The translations under genes were made by a program, and so were the position numbers. Shown here in pieces: positions 1 to 9,240 of a stretch of 64,000 nt of DNA; the first letter of the stretch is position 1; each line of letters starts with the position of its first letter. The notes beneath the pieces were generated by a model. That model was not told the DNA's origin. It did no database searches and was given only the letters and a program-made list of their open reading frames with translations. Origin of the DNA: Haploplasma modicum ATCC 29102 (GTDB lineage Bacteria; Bacillota_I; Bacilli_A; Acholeplasmatales; Acholeplasmataceae); NCBI RefSeq assembly GCF_000687835.1, contig NZ_JHYB01000002.1, positions 476,050 to 540,049 on the forward strand, written 5' to 3'.

Positions 1-821
1 GATACACCAAGATAACCTGATTGTTTGTTTAAGATGTCTAGTAATTCTTCTAATGACTTACCTTCACGTTCTGCAATTAATCCTAAAACTGATGGATCAA
101 TATTTCCAGTTCTAGTTCCCATTGGAACACCTTCAAGTGGGGTAAGACCCATTGAAGTATCAATACTCTTACCATCTCTAATTGCAGTAATAGATACACC
201 ATTACCAATATGACATACAATAATTTTTGAATCTTTCTTATTATCTAATAATTTAATAGCTTCTTCTGAAACATATTGATGACTTGTTCCGTGGAATCCA
301 TATTTTCTTACACCATATTTTTCATACCATTCATATGGAGTTGCATATAGATATGCTTCTTCTTCCATTGTTTGGTGGAATGTTGTATCAAATACAGCAA
401 GTTGTAATACGTTTGGTAATACTTTTTTAAATTCACGCATTCCAATAACGTGTGCTTTATTATGAAGTGGTGCAAGTGATGCAAGTGATTCAATTGCAGC
501 AATAGTTACATTGTTTAATTCAGCCGATTCATTAAAAACTTCTCCACCTTGAACAACTCTATGTCCTACTCCTTCAATTTCATCGATTGTTTTAATAATC
601 TCATGTTCAATTAAACCATCTAGCAATAATTTAACTGCAACTCCATGATTAGGAATATTAAGTACTTTTGAATCTTTAGATCCATTATATTTGATTGTAA
701 ATCCAGCATCTTCTGAGCCGATTTTTTCCACTAATCCTGAAGCAATAACTTCTTCTTGTGGCATTTTTAATAACTGAAATTTAAGTGATGAACTTCCAGC
801 ATTAATCGCGATAATTTTCAT
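1..821 (-). CDS. ackA: Acetate kinase, C-terminus beyond window
   Basis: Acetate kinase interconverts acetyl phosphate plus ADP with acetate plus ATP, the last step of fermentative substrate-level phosphorylation in the cytoplasm. The N-terminal 273 codons are visible. They begin with the ASKHA-type first strand MKIIAINAGSSSLKF and contain GHRVVQGG, VFDTTFHQTM, YGFHGTSH and HIGNGVSI, all classic AckA motifs, including the phosphate-binding GNG and the FDTxFH segment. The frame stays open to base 1, so roughly the last third is missing from the window. The start is an ATG at 821 with AAGGAAGG about eight bases upstream. It is the last visible gene of the run pncB-trmL-hlyIII-ackA, with a 35-base gap after hlyIII. 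Identification is secure from several family-specific motifs. Confidence 0.96.
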   Translation of the reverse strand, partial: MKIIAINAGSSSLKFQLLKMPQEEVIASGLVEKIGSEDAGFTIKYNGSKDSKVLNIPNHGVAVKLLLDGLIEHEIIKTIDEIEGVGHRVVQGGEVFNESAELNNVTIAAIESLASLAPLHNKAHVIGMREFKKVLPNVLQLAVFDTTFHQTMEEEAYLYATPYEWYEKYGVRKYGFHGTSHQYVSEEAIKLLDNKKDSKIIVCHIGNGVSITAIRDGKSIDTSMGLTPLEGVPMGTRTGNIDPSVLGLIAEREGKSLEELLDILNKQSGYLGV

Positions 822-856
822 TTTAATACCTTCCTTCTAATAACGTCTTTACTATT

Positions 857-1510
857 TTAATATATATAGTTGTAAATTGCAAGGAATTGAAGTATAGTTC
901 CTAGTGCAGTAAAAATATGCCAAATAAAGTGAAAATATTTAATTTTTCCTAGTGAATAAAATATTACGCCAATTGAATATGCTATTCCTCCAAGTAAAAT
1001 TAATAAGAATGCTTCTTTACTTGATTCTAGTAATACTCCAATAAATGTTAGTGCGCTCCACCCCATAAGTAAATAAATAAAAATATGGAGTTTAGCAAAT
1101 TTCTTAATCCAAATTGACTTAAATATTACACCTACTAAAATTAAAGTCCACTGAATAATAAATAATGTTAATCCTTTTGAGATAAATCCTTCAAATAAAG
1201 GTTCTCTTAGTCCTTCTAGTAATAATAATGCAGGAGCAAACGTTCCTCCAATTAAAATATAGATTGATAGATGATCAAATCTTTGAAATAAATTCTTAGC
1301 ACGTCCTTCTTTTAAGGCATGAAACAAAGTACTCATTAAATAAAGTAAAATCATCCCAAAACCAAAGATTACAGCCGCTATTACTTCTACAGTTGTATTT
1401 GCCTTAATGATTAGTAAAATCATCCCTACGATACCAAATATCGCCATTAGACCATGGCTAATAGCATTTGCTATTTCTTCACCAAGTGTTTGTTTTCCAT
1501 TTTCTTTCAT
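857..1510 (-). CDS. Hemolysin III / TrhA (PAQR) family membrane protein
   Basis: Integral membrane protein of 217 residues with seven hydrophobic segments, the usual size of the bacterial hemolysin III (HlyIII/TrhA/YqfA) family. Family metal-site residues are visible: His19 in ISHG, Ser60 and His64 in STLFHAL, Asp79-His80 in FDHLSIY, and the C-terminal pair His194 and His198 in HFIWH. This is the PAQR-type zinc site, and it suggests a membrane hydrolase fold. Members have been linked to membrane energetics and lipid homeostasis. A true haemolytic role is not implied by the sequence. The start lies one base after the trmL stop, so translation is probably coupled. The family assignment is firm and the biochemical role is unknown. 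Confidence 0.9.
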   Translation of the reverse strand: MKENGKQTLGEEIANAISHGLMAIFGIVGMILLIIKANTTVEVIAAVIFGFGMILLYLMSTLFHALKEGRAKNLFQRFDHLSIYILIGGTFAPALLLLEGLREPLFEGFISKGLTLFIIQWTLILVGVIFKSIWIKKFAKLHIFIYLLMGWSALTFIGVLLESSKEAFLLILLGGIAYSIGVIFYSLGKIKYFHFIWHIFTALGTILQFLAIYNYIY

Positions 1511-1511
1511 A

Positions 1512-2036
1512 TTATTTTACATAAGATTTTAAAAAATCTTTTCCTTTCAGTGATTCTGGTTCATTAAATTCTAATTCAGGAAATCCCTTTTGACGCATTC
1601 CTTCATAAAGAACTATTGCTGCAGAGTTTGATAAGTTTAAACTTCTAACATCTTTAGTTGTTGGAATTCTAAAGCAGTTATCAATATTTTCGGCAAGCAG
1701 ACTTCTATCAATGCCGTATGATTCACTACCAAAAATAACATAAATCTTATCATCTACATTAAAATTAATATTTGTATAATTCTTATTACCATATCTTGTT
1801 AGAAAGTAATAAATGCCTTGATTTTTCTTACTAAATTCATTAAAAGAACTATGAATTTCATAATTTATTTTATCATAATAATCAACAGCACTTCTTCTAA
1901 GTTTTGTATCATCTATTTTAAATCCCATCGGTTCAATTAAGTGTAGTTTAAGTCCTAAAGCCACACATGTGCGCATAATATTTCCTGTATTTTGTGGAAT
2001 TTCAGGGTTATATAAAACTACTTCAATATTACTCAT
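1512..2036 (-). CDS. trmL: tRNA (cytidine(34)-2'-O)-methyltransferase TrmL
   Basis: SPOUT-family methyltransferase of 174 residues that 2'-O-methylates the wobble nucleotide of tRNA-Leu isoacceptors using S-adenosylmethionine. It opens with the TrmL/YibK signature NPEIPQNTGNIMR (residues 10-22), which carries the conserved Asn and Arg. The knot motifs FGSESYGI (102-109) and IPTTKDVRSLNLSNSAA (124-140) form the AdoMet pocket. The length matches YibK, which is a minimal SPOUT protein. The start ATG overlaps the end of pncB by eight bases, with AAAGGAAA upstream inside pncB, so it is translated from the same transcript. No unusual residue was seen. Confidence 0.95.
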   Translation of the reverse strand: MSNIEVVLYNPEIPQNTGNIMRTCVALGLKLHLIEPMGFKIDDTKLRRSAVDYYDKINYEIHSSFNEFSKKNQGIYYFLTRYGNKNYTNINFNVDDKIYVIFGSESYGIDRSLLAENIDNCFRIPTTKDVRSLNLSNSAAIVLYEGMRQKGFPELEFNEPESLKGKDFLKSYVK

Positions 2037-3483
2037 TGTTTTTTTCCTTTGTACGATATTTAGTAATTAAACTTGTTTTTAAATCCCATAGTTTTTGTGA
2101 ATAATCTACATAGTATTGGTGAGGTTGTTCAAGTCTTTTTACCTCATCCCACATTGAATCCATTTGTTCTTTATGATAACTTCTTATTTCTTCTAAGCTT
2201 GGTTTATCATAAACTAATTTACCACCTAAAAAGATCGGTACTAAAAGTTTTACTGGCTTAAAGTTAATAACTGTTTTTTTCTTATATGTATATTCTGGAT
2301 GGAATAATACATATTCTTCATTTCCATTAATTTCTTCATCAAACATTGTAATAACATCTGCCATCGCCATATTGTTTTCATCAAAGAAACGGTAAACCTG
2401 TTTAAAGCCAGGAATTGTAGTTTTAGCAACATTTTCACTCAACTTAATTTTAGGTACTAAAATATTATTTTCTGTAATTGCTGATAACTTAAAGACTCCA
2501 CCAAAAACAGCTTCACTTCTAGCAGTTACTAATCTCTCACCAACCCCAAATGAATCAATTTGTGCCCCTTGATGAATTAATTCTTTAATTAAGTATTCAT
2601 CAAGTGAGTTTGATACAATAATCTTAGTTTTAGTTAATCCTGCTTCATCCAACATTGCTCTTGCCTTTTTACTTAAATATGTAAGATCTCCACTATCTAT
2701 TCTAATTGAACTTAGGTAATGTCCTCTTGGTTTTAAATACTCATTATGCAATTTAATCGCATTAGGTATACCTTGTTTTAAAGTGTCATAAGTATCAACT
2801 AATAATGATGTTGCATCTGGAAAAGTCTTAGCATAAGATAAAAATGCTTCATATTCTGTTTTATAACTTTGAATATAACTATGAGCCATTGTTCCAAGTG
2901 CTGGAATTCCGTATAAGTATTCAGCATATGTGTTACTTGTTCCAGTTACTCCTGAAATATATGCAGCACGTGCCCCATAAATTGAAGCATCATAACCATG
3001 TGCTCTTCTTGCTCCAAATTCCATCACAGTTCTTCCTTTTGCTTGGTTAACTATTCTCGATGCTTTTGTAGCAATTAAAGATTGATGGTTTATTGTAAGT
3101 AATACCATTGTTTCAATTAACTGGCATTCAATAAGCGGTCCTTTAACAACTAAGATTGGCTCATGAGGAAAGATTGGTGTTCCTTCTTTCATTGCGTAAA
3201 TATCTGAGCTAAATTTAAAGTTTTTTAAAAACTCTAAAAATTGTTCACTAAATATATTTTTGTTTCTCAGTAATTTTATTTCACTTTCATCAAAAGAAAG
3301 ATTTTCTAAATATGTAATTACCTGTTCTAAACCAGCCATTACTGCATAGCCACCTTTATCAGGTATTTGTCTAAAAAAGACATCAAATACTGCAATGTCT
3401 AGGTGTCTATTATCATTAAAATAGCCATATGACATTGTAAGTTCATAAAAATCCATTAAAAGGTTTAGTTTTCTATCATTCAT
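2029..3483 (-). CDS. pncB: Nicotinate phosphoribosyltransferase
   Basis: Cytoplasmic enzyme that joins nicotinate to PRPP to give nicotinate mononucleotide, the salvage entry into NAD. Diagnostic stretches are LLMDFYELTMSYGYF at the N-terminus, FEFGARR-like MEFGARRAHGYDAS (about residues 155-168), MAHSYIQSY with the phosphorylated His at about residue 201, and IRIDSGDLTYLSKKAR. The length of 484 residues fits the long Firmicute form. An upstream in-frame ATG exists at 3513, but a strong AAGGAG sits nine bases before the ATG at 3483 and the protein homology begins there, so I use that start. It is the first gene of the run pncB-trmL-hlyIII-ackA, divergent from yaaA. Confidence 0.95.
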   Translation of the reverse strand: MNDRKLNLLMDFYELTMSYGYFNDNRHLDIAVFDVFFRQIPDKGGYAVMAGLEQVITYLENLSFDESEIKLLRNKNIFSEQFLEFLKNFKFSSDIYAMKEGTPIFPHEPILVVKGPLIECQLIETMVLLTINHQSLIATKASRIVNQAKGRTVMEFGARRAHGYDASIYGARAAYISGVTGTSNTYAEYLYGIPALGTMAHSYIQSYKTEYEAFLSYAKTFPDATSLLVDTYDTLKQGIPNAIKLHNEYLKPRGHYLSSIRIDSGDLTYLSKKARAMLDEAGLTKTKIIVSNSLDEYLIKELIHQGAQIDSFGVGERLVTARSEAVFGGVFKLSAITENNILVPKIKLSENVAKTTIPGFKQVYRFFDENNMAMADVITMFDEEINGNEEYVLFHPEYTYKKKTVINFKPVKLLVPIFLGGKLVYDKPSLEEIRSYHKEQMDSMWDEVKRLEQPHQYYVDYSQKLWDLKTSLITKYRTKEKNNE

Positions 3484-3527
3484 TAAAATCAACTCCTTGT
3501 TATATTTTATCATTTTTATTACTCTTT

Positions 3528-3536
3528 TGGTATAAT
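3528..3536 (+). promoter_or_regulatory. Extended -10 promoter of yaaA-cls
   Basis: TGGTATAAT is an extended -10 element (TGn plus TATAAT at 3531-3536) 23 bases before the yaaA ATG. No good -35 hexamer lies 17 bases upstream. AAGGAAGG at about 3544-3551 is the ribosome site. Confidence 0.6.
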
Positions 3537-3558
3537 ATTAATAAGGAAGGATGATTTA

Positions 3559-4266
3559 ATGATAATATTACTATCACCAAGTAAGACATTTACTAATAAT
3601 TTGGTTGAATCAAACAAAAATAATAAATTAAATGATAAAACAGTAAATCTTTTAAATATTATTAATAAATTATCAAAAGATGATTTAATTAAAAAAATGA
3701 ATATATCAGAAAAAATTGCAAGTGAGACATTTGATTACTACCAAAATTTCAATAATAATTTAACAGCAATCTATTTATATGGTGGTACTGCTTTTAAATA
3801 TTTAGATGCCTTATCAATTCCTGAAAATAAATTAAAAAAAGTTTACATTTTATCAGGTCTTTATGGCTTATTAAATGCCCTAGATCCAATTAGTAAATAC
3901 CGCTTAGACATTAATGATAAAGTTTTAGATGAATCACTATATAACTACTGGAGTAATGATATAAATAGCAAACTAGACCTACTAAAGGATAAAATAATTA
4001 TTAATTTAGCATCAAAAGAATATTCAAAGTTAATAACTAATAAATATTCTAATATGTATACTATTAATTTTGTTTGGGAAAAAAATGGTAAAATAACAGC
4101 AGGATCAATGATGCTTAAAAAGATGCGTGGTTTAATGGCTAATCATTTACTTAATAATGATTTAAAATGTATTGAAAAAATAAAAGATATTAAATTAGAG
4201 GGGTTTAGTTATTGTAATATACTTTCAAGTGAAAATGAGATTATATTTAAAAAAATGGAGGCTTAG
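3559..4266 (+). CDS. yaaA: YaaA/UPF0246 family peroxide-stress protein
   Basis: Protein of 235 residues, slightly shorter than the 250-260 of the Escherichia coli YaaA family. It opens with MIILLSPSKTF, the family signature, followed by YLYGGTAFKYLDAL and VYILSGLYGLLNALDPISKYRLDI. The last motif is the most conserved part of UPF0246. E. coli YaaA lowers intracellular free iron during hydrogen peroxide stress and binds DNA; that role is known only from the family. It has its own promoter and is followed without a gap by cls, whose Shine-Dalgarno site GGAGG lies in the final yaaA codons. The link between an iron/peroxide protein and a lipid synthase is unexplained and may only be shared transcription. 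Confidence 0.93.
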   Translation: MIILLSPSKTFTNNLVESNKNNKLNDKTVNLLNIINKLSKDDLIKKMNISEKIASETFDYYQNFNNNLTAIYLYGGTAFKYLDALSIPENKLKKVYILSGLYGLLNALDPISKYRLDINDKVLDESLYNYWSNDINSKLDLLKDKIIINLASKEYSKLITNKYSNMYTINFVWEKNGKITAGSMMLKKMRGLMANHLLNNDLKCIEKIKDIKLEGFSYCNILSSENEIIFKKMEA

Positions 4267-5766
4267 ATGCGAAAAATATTAAAGTTTTTAACTAGTAAGA
4301 TGTTTTCAATTGGACTTATAGTTTTAATACAATTGGTCTTTTTAGGTTTTATTCTTCATAATCTTGTTAATGATGATTTAATTGGAATATATTTAAACGT
4401 ATTTTTAAATATTGTAGCATTCTTTATTGTCCTTAAAATAACTACTAGCGATATTAATCCAGAATACAAAATAGCATGGTTAATACCAATTTTAGTGACA
4501 CCAATTTTTGGTACTTTCTTTTATATCTTATACTATAGAAATAATATTAAGCCTAAATATAAAAATAAGTTTCACTCAATCATTTCAGATCGCAAAGATT
4601 TATTAATGGAAGTTCCAAATAAATTACAATTTAAAGAAATTAATTATTTAAATAAGAATGGTTGGCGTTATTATAGAAATACTACTTCAATGTTTTTAGC
4701 TTCAGGTGAAGAAAAATTAGAACAACTCTTAAAAGACTTAAAAGAAGCTAAAGAATTTATATTAATGGAATATTTTATTATTAGTAAAGGCTATATGTTT
4801 GAGCAAATAATGAATGTGTTAATTGAAAAAGCTAAAGAAGGTGTTAAGGTTAAGCTAATCTATGATGATTTAGGTAGTGCTGATAGATTGCCTTTAAACT
4901 TTAAAAAGACATTAAAAAAATATGGAATTATTGCTTATGCATTTAATCCCATGAGTTTCCATATTAACTTTGGTAATAACTATCGTAGTCACAGAAAAAT
5001 TGTTGTCATTGATAATAAAGTAGGATTTACTGGTGGTGTTAATATTGGTGATGAATATATTAATAAAGTAACTAGATTTGGCCACTGGCAAGATAGTGCA
5101 ATTAGAATTGAAGGACGCGCTGTTTGGAGTCTTACACTAACATTTTTAGAAAACTGGAATTTTATTACAAAAGAAAATATTAATTACTTAGACTATAAAA
5201 TTGATTATAGCGTTGAATCTGAGGAAGTTATCGCCCCATTTGCAGATAATCCAATTGAGAATAAGCAAATAACAAAAAGTATGTTACTCTATCTAATTGG
5301 TGAGGCTAAACATGAAATACTTATTACTTCTCCTTATCTTATTTTAGATAGTGAGTTCTTATTATCACTTAAAATGGCAGCAAAATCAGGAGTTAAAGTA
5401 AAAATTGTAATTCCTAAAGTTCCTGATAAAAAGATCGTCTATCTAGTTACAGAATCATATGCCTTGGAGCTTGCTAAATATGGAATTGAAATTTATAAGT
5501 ATGACGGATTTATTCATGCTAAGTTATATGTATTTGACAATAACAAAGCAATCATTGGCACAACTAACTTAGATTTTAGAAGTTTATATCTTCATTTTGA
5601 AAATAATATTTATTTGTTTAATTCAAAAACTGTTACAGATATTAAGGATTATATTAATAATTCAATTTTAAATTCTAGTTTTGAATCAGTAGAATCACTT
5701 AGAAAAGATTCACATAGTGTTAGGTTTCTTCAAGCAGTCTTTAGAGGATTTTCACCAATATTATAA
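4267..5766 (+). CDS. cls: Cardiolipin synthase (phospholipase D type)
   Basis: Membrane enzyme that condenses two phosphatidylglycerol molecules into cardiolipin and glycerol. The 499 residues match the ClsA layout: two N-terminal transmembrane segments (about residues 12-32 and 40-60, with a further hydrophobic stretch near 72-90) and then two PLD domains. The first HKD motif is His242-x-Lys244-x4-Asp249 followed by GFTGGVNIGDEY. The second is His417-x-Lys419-x4-Asp424 followed by IIGTTNLDFRS. Both catalytic copies look intact. The start codon directly follows the yaaA stop, with GGAGG seven bases upstream, so the two genes are coupled. A strong bidirectional terminator follows. Confidence 0.95.
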   Translation: MRKILKFLTSKMFSIGLIVLIQLVFLGFILHNLVNDDLIGIYLNVFLNIVAFFIVLKITTSDINPEYKIAWLIPILVTPIFGTFFYILYYRNNIKPKYKNKFHSIISDRKDLLMEVPNKLQFKEINYLNKNGWRYYRNTTSMFLASGEEKLEQLLKDLKEAKEFILMEYFIISKGYMFEQIMNVLIEKAKEGVKVKLIYDDLGSADRLPLNFKKTLKKYGIIAYAFNPMSFHINFGNNYRSHRKIVVIDNKVGFTGGVNIGDEYINKVTRFGHWQDSAIRIEGRAVWSLTLTFLENWNFITKENINYLDYKIDYSVESEEVIAPFADNPIENKQITKSMLLYLIGEAKHEILITSPYLILDSEFLLSLKMAAKSGVKVKIVIPKVPDKKIVYLVTESYALELAKYGIEIYKYDGFIHAKLYVFDNNKAIIGTTNLDFRSLYLHFENNIYLFNSKTVTDIKDYINNSILNSSFESVESLRKDSHSVRFLQAVFRGFSPIL

Positions 5767-5781
5767 TTTTATATCAAATAA

Positions 5782-5811
5782 AAAAGGACTTTAAAAATTT
5801 AAAGTCCTTTT
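5782..5811. terminator. Bidirectional intrinsic terminator
   Basis: A perfect 14-base-pair stem (AAAAGGACTTTAAA with its complement) with a two-base loop. T-rich sequence follows on the plus strand, and the A-run gives T-rich RNA on the minus strand. It sits between the convergent genes cls and the 5820 membrane protein and can end both transcripts. Confidence 0.85.
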
Positions 5812-5819
5812 ATTATAAT

Positions 5820-6473
5820 TTATGATCTAAAAAATCCTAATGTACCAAATGCTGCACCAACTGTTACAGTTATAAATCCTAATGAATATAAGCCATTTAA
5901 AATATAACCATATACTTTTCCTGTAGTCCAATTTTCTAACCCTATGATTCCTGGTAACATTTGAACAACTACTGCAATTAATAAAATAAATAAGGCAGAT
6001 GAAATAATATTTGTTGAAATTCTTTTTGGTCGTTTAAATCCTAATAAGAAATAAACAGATAACATTGCTCCTGCAAATATTGCAAATGTTAACCAATCAT
6101 ATTTAACTAGTAAATCATTTAAGAATTTTATTTCTAAATCAATTATTAAAATATTATTAGTACTGATACTATCATGTGTAACAACTCCAACTAATGCTAG
6201 TAAAGTTACAAATATTCTTGTAAAATAATTATTTGATTGTGTCCATAATAATAAGATAAATCCACCAACTAAAAATGTTAGAAGATAATCAAATAAGAAT
6301 GGAATATCTCTCTCTATAAAGTCTAATACCGGAATAATTTGATTATTAATTGCTGCAACATTTAAACTCTTTAAGTAAATTAGTGCAAGTAATGCTGCTG
6401 ATATAAAGATTACAAAAAATCCTATTGTTCTAATTAATTTTCCTACTGCATTATTTAATACTTTCTCTTTCAT
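5820..6473 (-). CDS. Hypothetical multi-pass membrane protein
   Basis: I do not recognise a family. The 217 residues hold about six hydrophobic helices (near residues 15-33, 58-77, 83-101, 126-147, 154-173 and 188-212) with short polar loops and no cysteine. A basic patch, FKRPKR, sits between helices four and five. A good ribosome site, AGGAGGG, precedes the ATG at 6473. It lies 18 bases after the PTS IIC-like gene and is probably cotranscribed with it and with argS. That position suggests a partner or passenger of the transporter, but nothing in the sequence proves this. Confidence 0.7.
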   Translation of the reverse strand: MKEKVLNNAVGKLIRTIGFFVIFISAALLALIYLKSLNVAAINNQIIPVLDFIERDIPFLFDYLLTFLVGGFILLLWTQSNNYFTRIFVTLLALVGVVTHDSISTNNILIIDLEIKFLNDLLVKYDWLTFAIFAGAMLSVYFLLGFKRPKRISTNIISSALFILLIAVVVQMLPGIIGLENWTTGKVYGYILNGLYSLGFITVTVGAAFGTLGFFRS

Positions 6474-6491
6474 AATTCCCTCCTATTAAGC

Positions 6492-7517
6492 TTATACCAA
6501 ACTAAGGTCGCCTTTAACGATTAATCCTTTACTTACTAATATTCTATCAAATATATAGGTTAAAAGTCCACCAATAAAGATAATAATTATTATACTAATA
6601 AATGACATTAAACTATAATTCATAGACTGTAGTGTCTGAAGTGGTCCAACTAAGCCTGATGTTCCCATTCCTGCTCCTGCTTGATTACTGATAAAACCAC
6701 CAGATGGTTTGTTAATAAGATAGATAATTGGGGCAACAATTGCTGAACTTAAGATAGTTGGTAACCAAATAATTGGTTTTTTTAAGATATTTTTAAATTG
6801 AAGCATTGATGTTCCAATACCAATTGAGATTACTTCACCAATTTTGTTATCTCTTCTTGATTGAATTGCAAAGCCTATCATTTGAATTGATGTTCCAACA
6901 ACAGCAGCTCCTGCAGCAATTCCATTTAAACCAATAGCAAATGCAATTGCTGCACTTGAAATTGGAGCAGTTAGTATCATACCCATTGAGACACTGATTA
7001 TTATTACCATAGGTAATGGTGCTACTTTTGTTGCTTGATCAATCATTCTACTTATTAATGTATTAATATAATTTAGTGGGAATGATAAGATTAGAGTTAA
7101 TATTACTGCAAGTGTAATTGAAAGTATTGGAATTAAGATAATATCAACTGGTGTTTTTCTAACTAATATTTTATCTAATATTAATATAGAAAATATTGTT
7201 ACAAAATATGCAGTTAATGGATTACCTGGTCCTGTTGTTGATGTAATTGAAACTGGACTTATATTAAAATTAAATTTAGTTGAAATTGCACCAATTACTG
7301 CAATCATTACTAAGTATAGTCCTTCTTTTTTTAGTACAATACCAATCCCAAGAGCAATACCCACTCCCATTAAGCCTGATAATAAATTATATAAGTCTTT
7401 ACTTAAAAATTCTATTTTAAAGATATTTCCTACTTGTTGAAAAATAACTGCAACAATTAATGTAGCAAATAGGCCATATGCCATCCCATTTAAGGTTTTT
7501 ATTGTAAAGTTTTTCAT
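6492..7517 (-). CDS. PTS IIC-like membrane protein (PTS_EIIC_2 family)
   Basis: Membrane protein of 341 residues with eight to ten hydrophobic helices. Family-specific stretches are LNGMAYGLFATLI at the N-terminus, APISSAAIAFAIGLNGIAAGAA, VGTSIQMIGFAIQS, GIGTSMLQFKN and the Gly-rich GAGMGTSGLVGPLQT near the C-terminus. These match the stand-alone PTS_EIIC_2 (PF13303) family of the phosphotransferase superfamily. No EIIA or EIIB domain is fused and none is encoded nearby, so sugar phosphorylation by this protein alone is doubtful and the substrate is unknown. It begins six bases after the argS stop (a TGA), giving an argS-IIC-membrane protein run. The family call is firm and the function is open. 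Confidence 0.85.
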   Translation of the reverse strand: MKNFTIKTLNGMAYGLFATLIVAVIFQQVGNIFKIEFLSKDLYNLLSGLMGVGIALGIGIVLKKEGLYLVMIAVIGAISTKFNFNISPVSITSTTGPGNPLTAYFVTIFSILILDKILVRKTPVDIILIPILSITLAVILTLILSFPLNYINTLISRMIDQATKVAPLPMVIIISVSMGMILTAPISSAAIAFAIGLNGIAAGAAVVGTSIQMIGFAIQSRRDNKIGEVISIGIGTSMLQFKNILKKPIIWLPTILSSAIVAPIIYLINKPSGGFISNQAGAGMGTSGLVGPLQTLQSMNYSLMSFISIIIIIFIGGLLTYIFDRILVSKGLIVKGDLSLV

Positions 7518-7523
7518 CTTTTA

Positions 7524-9197
7524 TCACATTTCTTTAAGTGAAGTTATGCCTAAGATACGCATTCCTTCATCTAATATATCTCTAATACTTGATATTAAAC
7601 TTAAATTTGTATTTAAGTGTCTAATATCTTCTACGACAATTTTTTGTTTACCATAGAAATGATTAAATTGTGAGGCAAGATCTAATAAATACTTAGCAAT
7701 TACACTTGGATTTCTAGATTCTGTTGCTCTTTCAACAATTTTCGGGAAATTTGCAATTGTTTTAACTGCATTGTAATAATGATCTTGGTTAAAATAACTA
7801 TAGTCAATTTTATCTAAATCTATTTTTTGATCTTTTAAGATTGAAGTAATTCTAACACTACTATATTGGATATAAGGTCCTGTTTGACCTTCAAATTTAA
7901 GCATGTTTTCTAAATTGAAATCAACATTTAAGTTTCTTTCATTTTTTAAGTCATTAAAGATAATCGCACCTATACCAACTGCTTTGCTTACTTCTTCCTT
8001 ATTTTTTAAATTAGGATTTTTTTCAGTAATAGCAACATTAGCATCACTTACAATTTGAGTAATAATATCTTCTAGACGTTTAAATTTACCACCTCTAGTT
8101 GACATCTTCTTACCATCAACCATTAATAAACCAAATCCAACATGTTCTATATCTAAGTTATAGCCCATAAGCTTAGTAATTGATTTTAATTGTTCAAAAT
8201 GAAGTTTTTGTTCATTACCAACAACATAAATTGCTCTAGTAAATTTATATGTTTTTAATCGGTAAAATAATGCTGCAAGATCTCTTGTCATGTAGAGTGT
8301 TGCACCATCACTTCTTTTAATTAATGCTGGTGGAAGATTAAACTCTTCTAAATCGACGATAGTTGCTCCATCGTCAACTTTTAATAAGTTTTTATTTTCA
8401 AGTTCTAAAACTACATCATCCATCTTGTCATTGTAAAATGCTTCACCTGCATATGAATCAAATGATACTTTAAGTGTGTCATATATTTCCATAAATTCTT
8501 TTAATGATTCTTCTCTAAACCAAGTCCAAAGTTCTACCATTTCAGGATCATTTAATTCTAACTTTCTAAATGCGTCTCTTCCTTCTTGTTCTAAATTTTC
8601 ATTTTCTTTTGCTTCATCATGAAATCTTACATAAAGTTTTTGTAATTCAGCAATCGGATTTTTTTCAACTTCTTCTTTTTTACCCCATTTTTTATAGGCA
8701 ACAATCATTTTTCCAAACTGGGTTCCCCAGTCACCCAAATGATTAATACCGATAACTTTAGCACCAGTTTTTAAATATAAGTTTTTAATTGCATTACCAA
8801 TCATTGTTGATCTAATATGACCTAGACCAAAACTTTTTGCTATATTTGGTGATGAGTAATCAATAACTACAACTTCATCCTTATTGTAATTGCTATTACC
8901 AAAAGATGTTTTTTCTGCTAATACTTTCTTAATTACATTCTCGCTAATTGCTTCTCTATTTAAATTTATATTTAAAAATCCATTTAAAAAAACAATCTCT
9001 TTTATTTCTTTTAGTTCAAGAAGAGGACTTATTTCATCAAAAATAAGTTTTGGGTTCTTTCTTAGATTTTTACTAATAGCAAAAAGCGGTACTGAGATAT
9101 CTACATTATCTATTTTACCGTCTTCAACTACTAAATTAGTTATTTCATATTTATTTTCAATTATTTCTTTAATTTGATTTTTAATTTGTTCTACCAT
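7524..9197 (-). CDS. argS: Arginyl-tRNA synthetase
   Basis: Class I aminoacyl-tRNA synthetase that charges tRNA-Arg with arginine using ATP. The order of domains is as expected. An N-terminal Add-1 domain fills about residues 1-85. The HIGH-type motif is SSPNIAKSFGLGHIRS (GHIRS at 126-130). The catalytic core includes YMTRDLAALFYRL and YVVGNEQKLHF. The KMSKS-type motif is KMSTRGG near residue 363, and a helical anticodon-binding domain ends in GMRILGI. The length of 557 matches the bacterial enzyme. GAGGT precedes the ATG at 9197, and the gene ends in TGA. It follows a minus-strand terminator embedded in the stop of the upstream gene, so its expression may depend on read-through or on a local promoter that I cannot place. 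Confidence 0.97.
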   Translation of the reverse strand: MVEQIKNQIKEIIENKYEITNLVVEDGKIDNVDISVPLFAISKNLRKNPKLIFDEISPLLELKEIKEIVFLNGFLNINLNREAISENVIKKVLAEKTSFGNSNYNKDEVVVIDYSSPNIAKSFGLGHIRSTMIGNAIKNLYLKTGAKVIGINHLGDWGTQFGKMIVAYKKWGKKEEVEKNPIAELQKLYVRFHDEAKENENLEQEGRDAFRKLELNDPEMVELWTWFREESLKEFMEIYDTLKVSFDSYAGEAFYNDKMDDVVLELENKNLLKVDDGATIVDLEEFNLPPALIKRSDGATLYMTRDLAALFYRLKTYKFTRAIYVVGNEQKLHFEQLKSITKLMGYNLDIEHVGFGLLMVDGKKMSTRGGKFKRLEDIITQIVSDANVAITEKNPNLKNKEEVSKAVGIGAIIFNDLKNERNLNVDFNLENMLKFEGQTGPYIQYSSVRITSILKDQKIDLDKIDYSYFNQDHYYNAVKTIANFPKIVERATESRNPSVIAKYLLDLASQFNHFYGKQKIVVEDIRHLNTNLSLISSIRDILDEGMRILGITSLKEM

Positions 9198-9221
9198 ATC
9201 TATACCTCACAATAATTTAAA

Positions 9222-9240
9222 AAAAGCACAAAGTGCTTTT
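9222..9240 (-). terminator. Short intrinsic terminator overlapping a stop codon
   Basis: The stem AAAAGCAC / GTGCTTTT has a three-base loop and a run of seven T on the minus strand. Its 5' arm includes the last bases of the thioredoxin-like gene, so the stop codon at 9239-9241 lies in the hairpin. It separates that gene from argS. Confidence 0.75.

Noticed and set aside
857..1510. Haemolysin/virulence factor
   Set aside because: The hemolysin III name is historical. The gene sits in a housekeeping run, and the residues point to a PAQR-type membrane protein.
8890..9177. Plus-strand open frames opposite argS and other long genes (also 14715-15167, 60438-60806, 63375-63755)
   Set aside because: They lie entirely within well-supported genes on the other strand, have no ribosome site and no recognisable domain, and are Ser/Leu/Ile-rich as expected for antisense shadows in AT-rich DNA.
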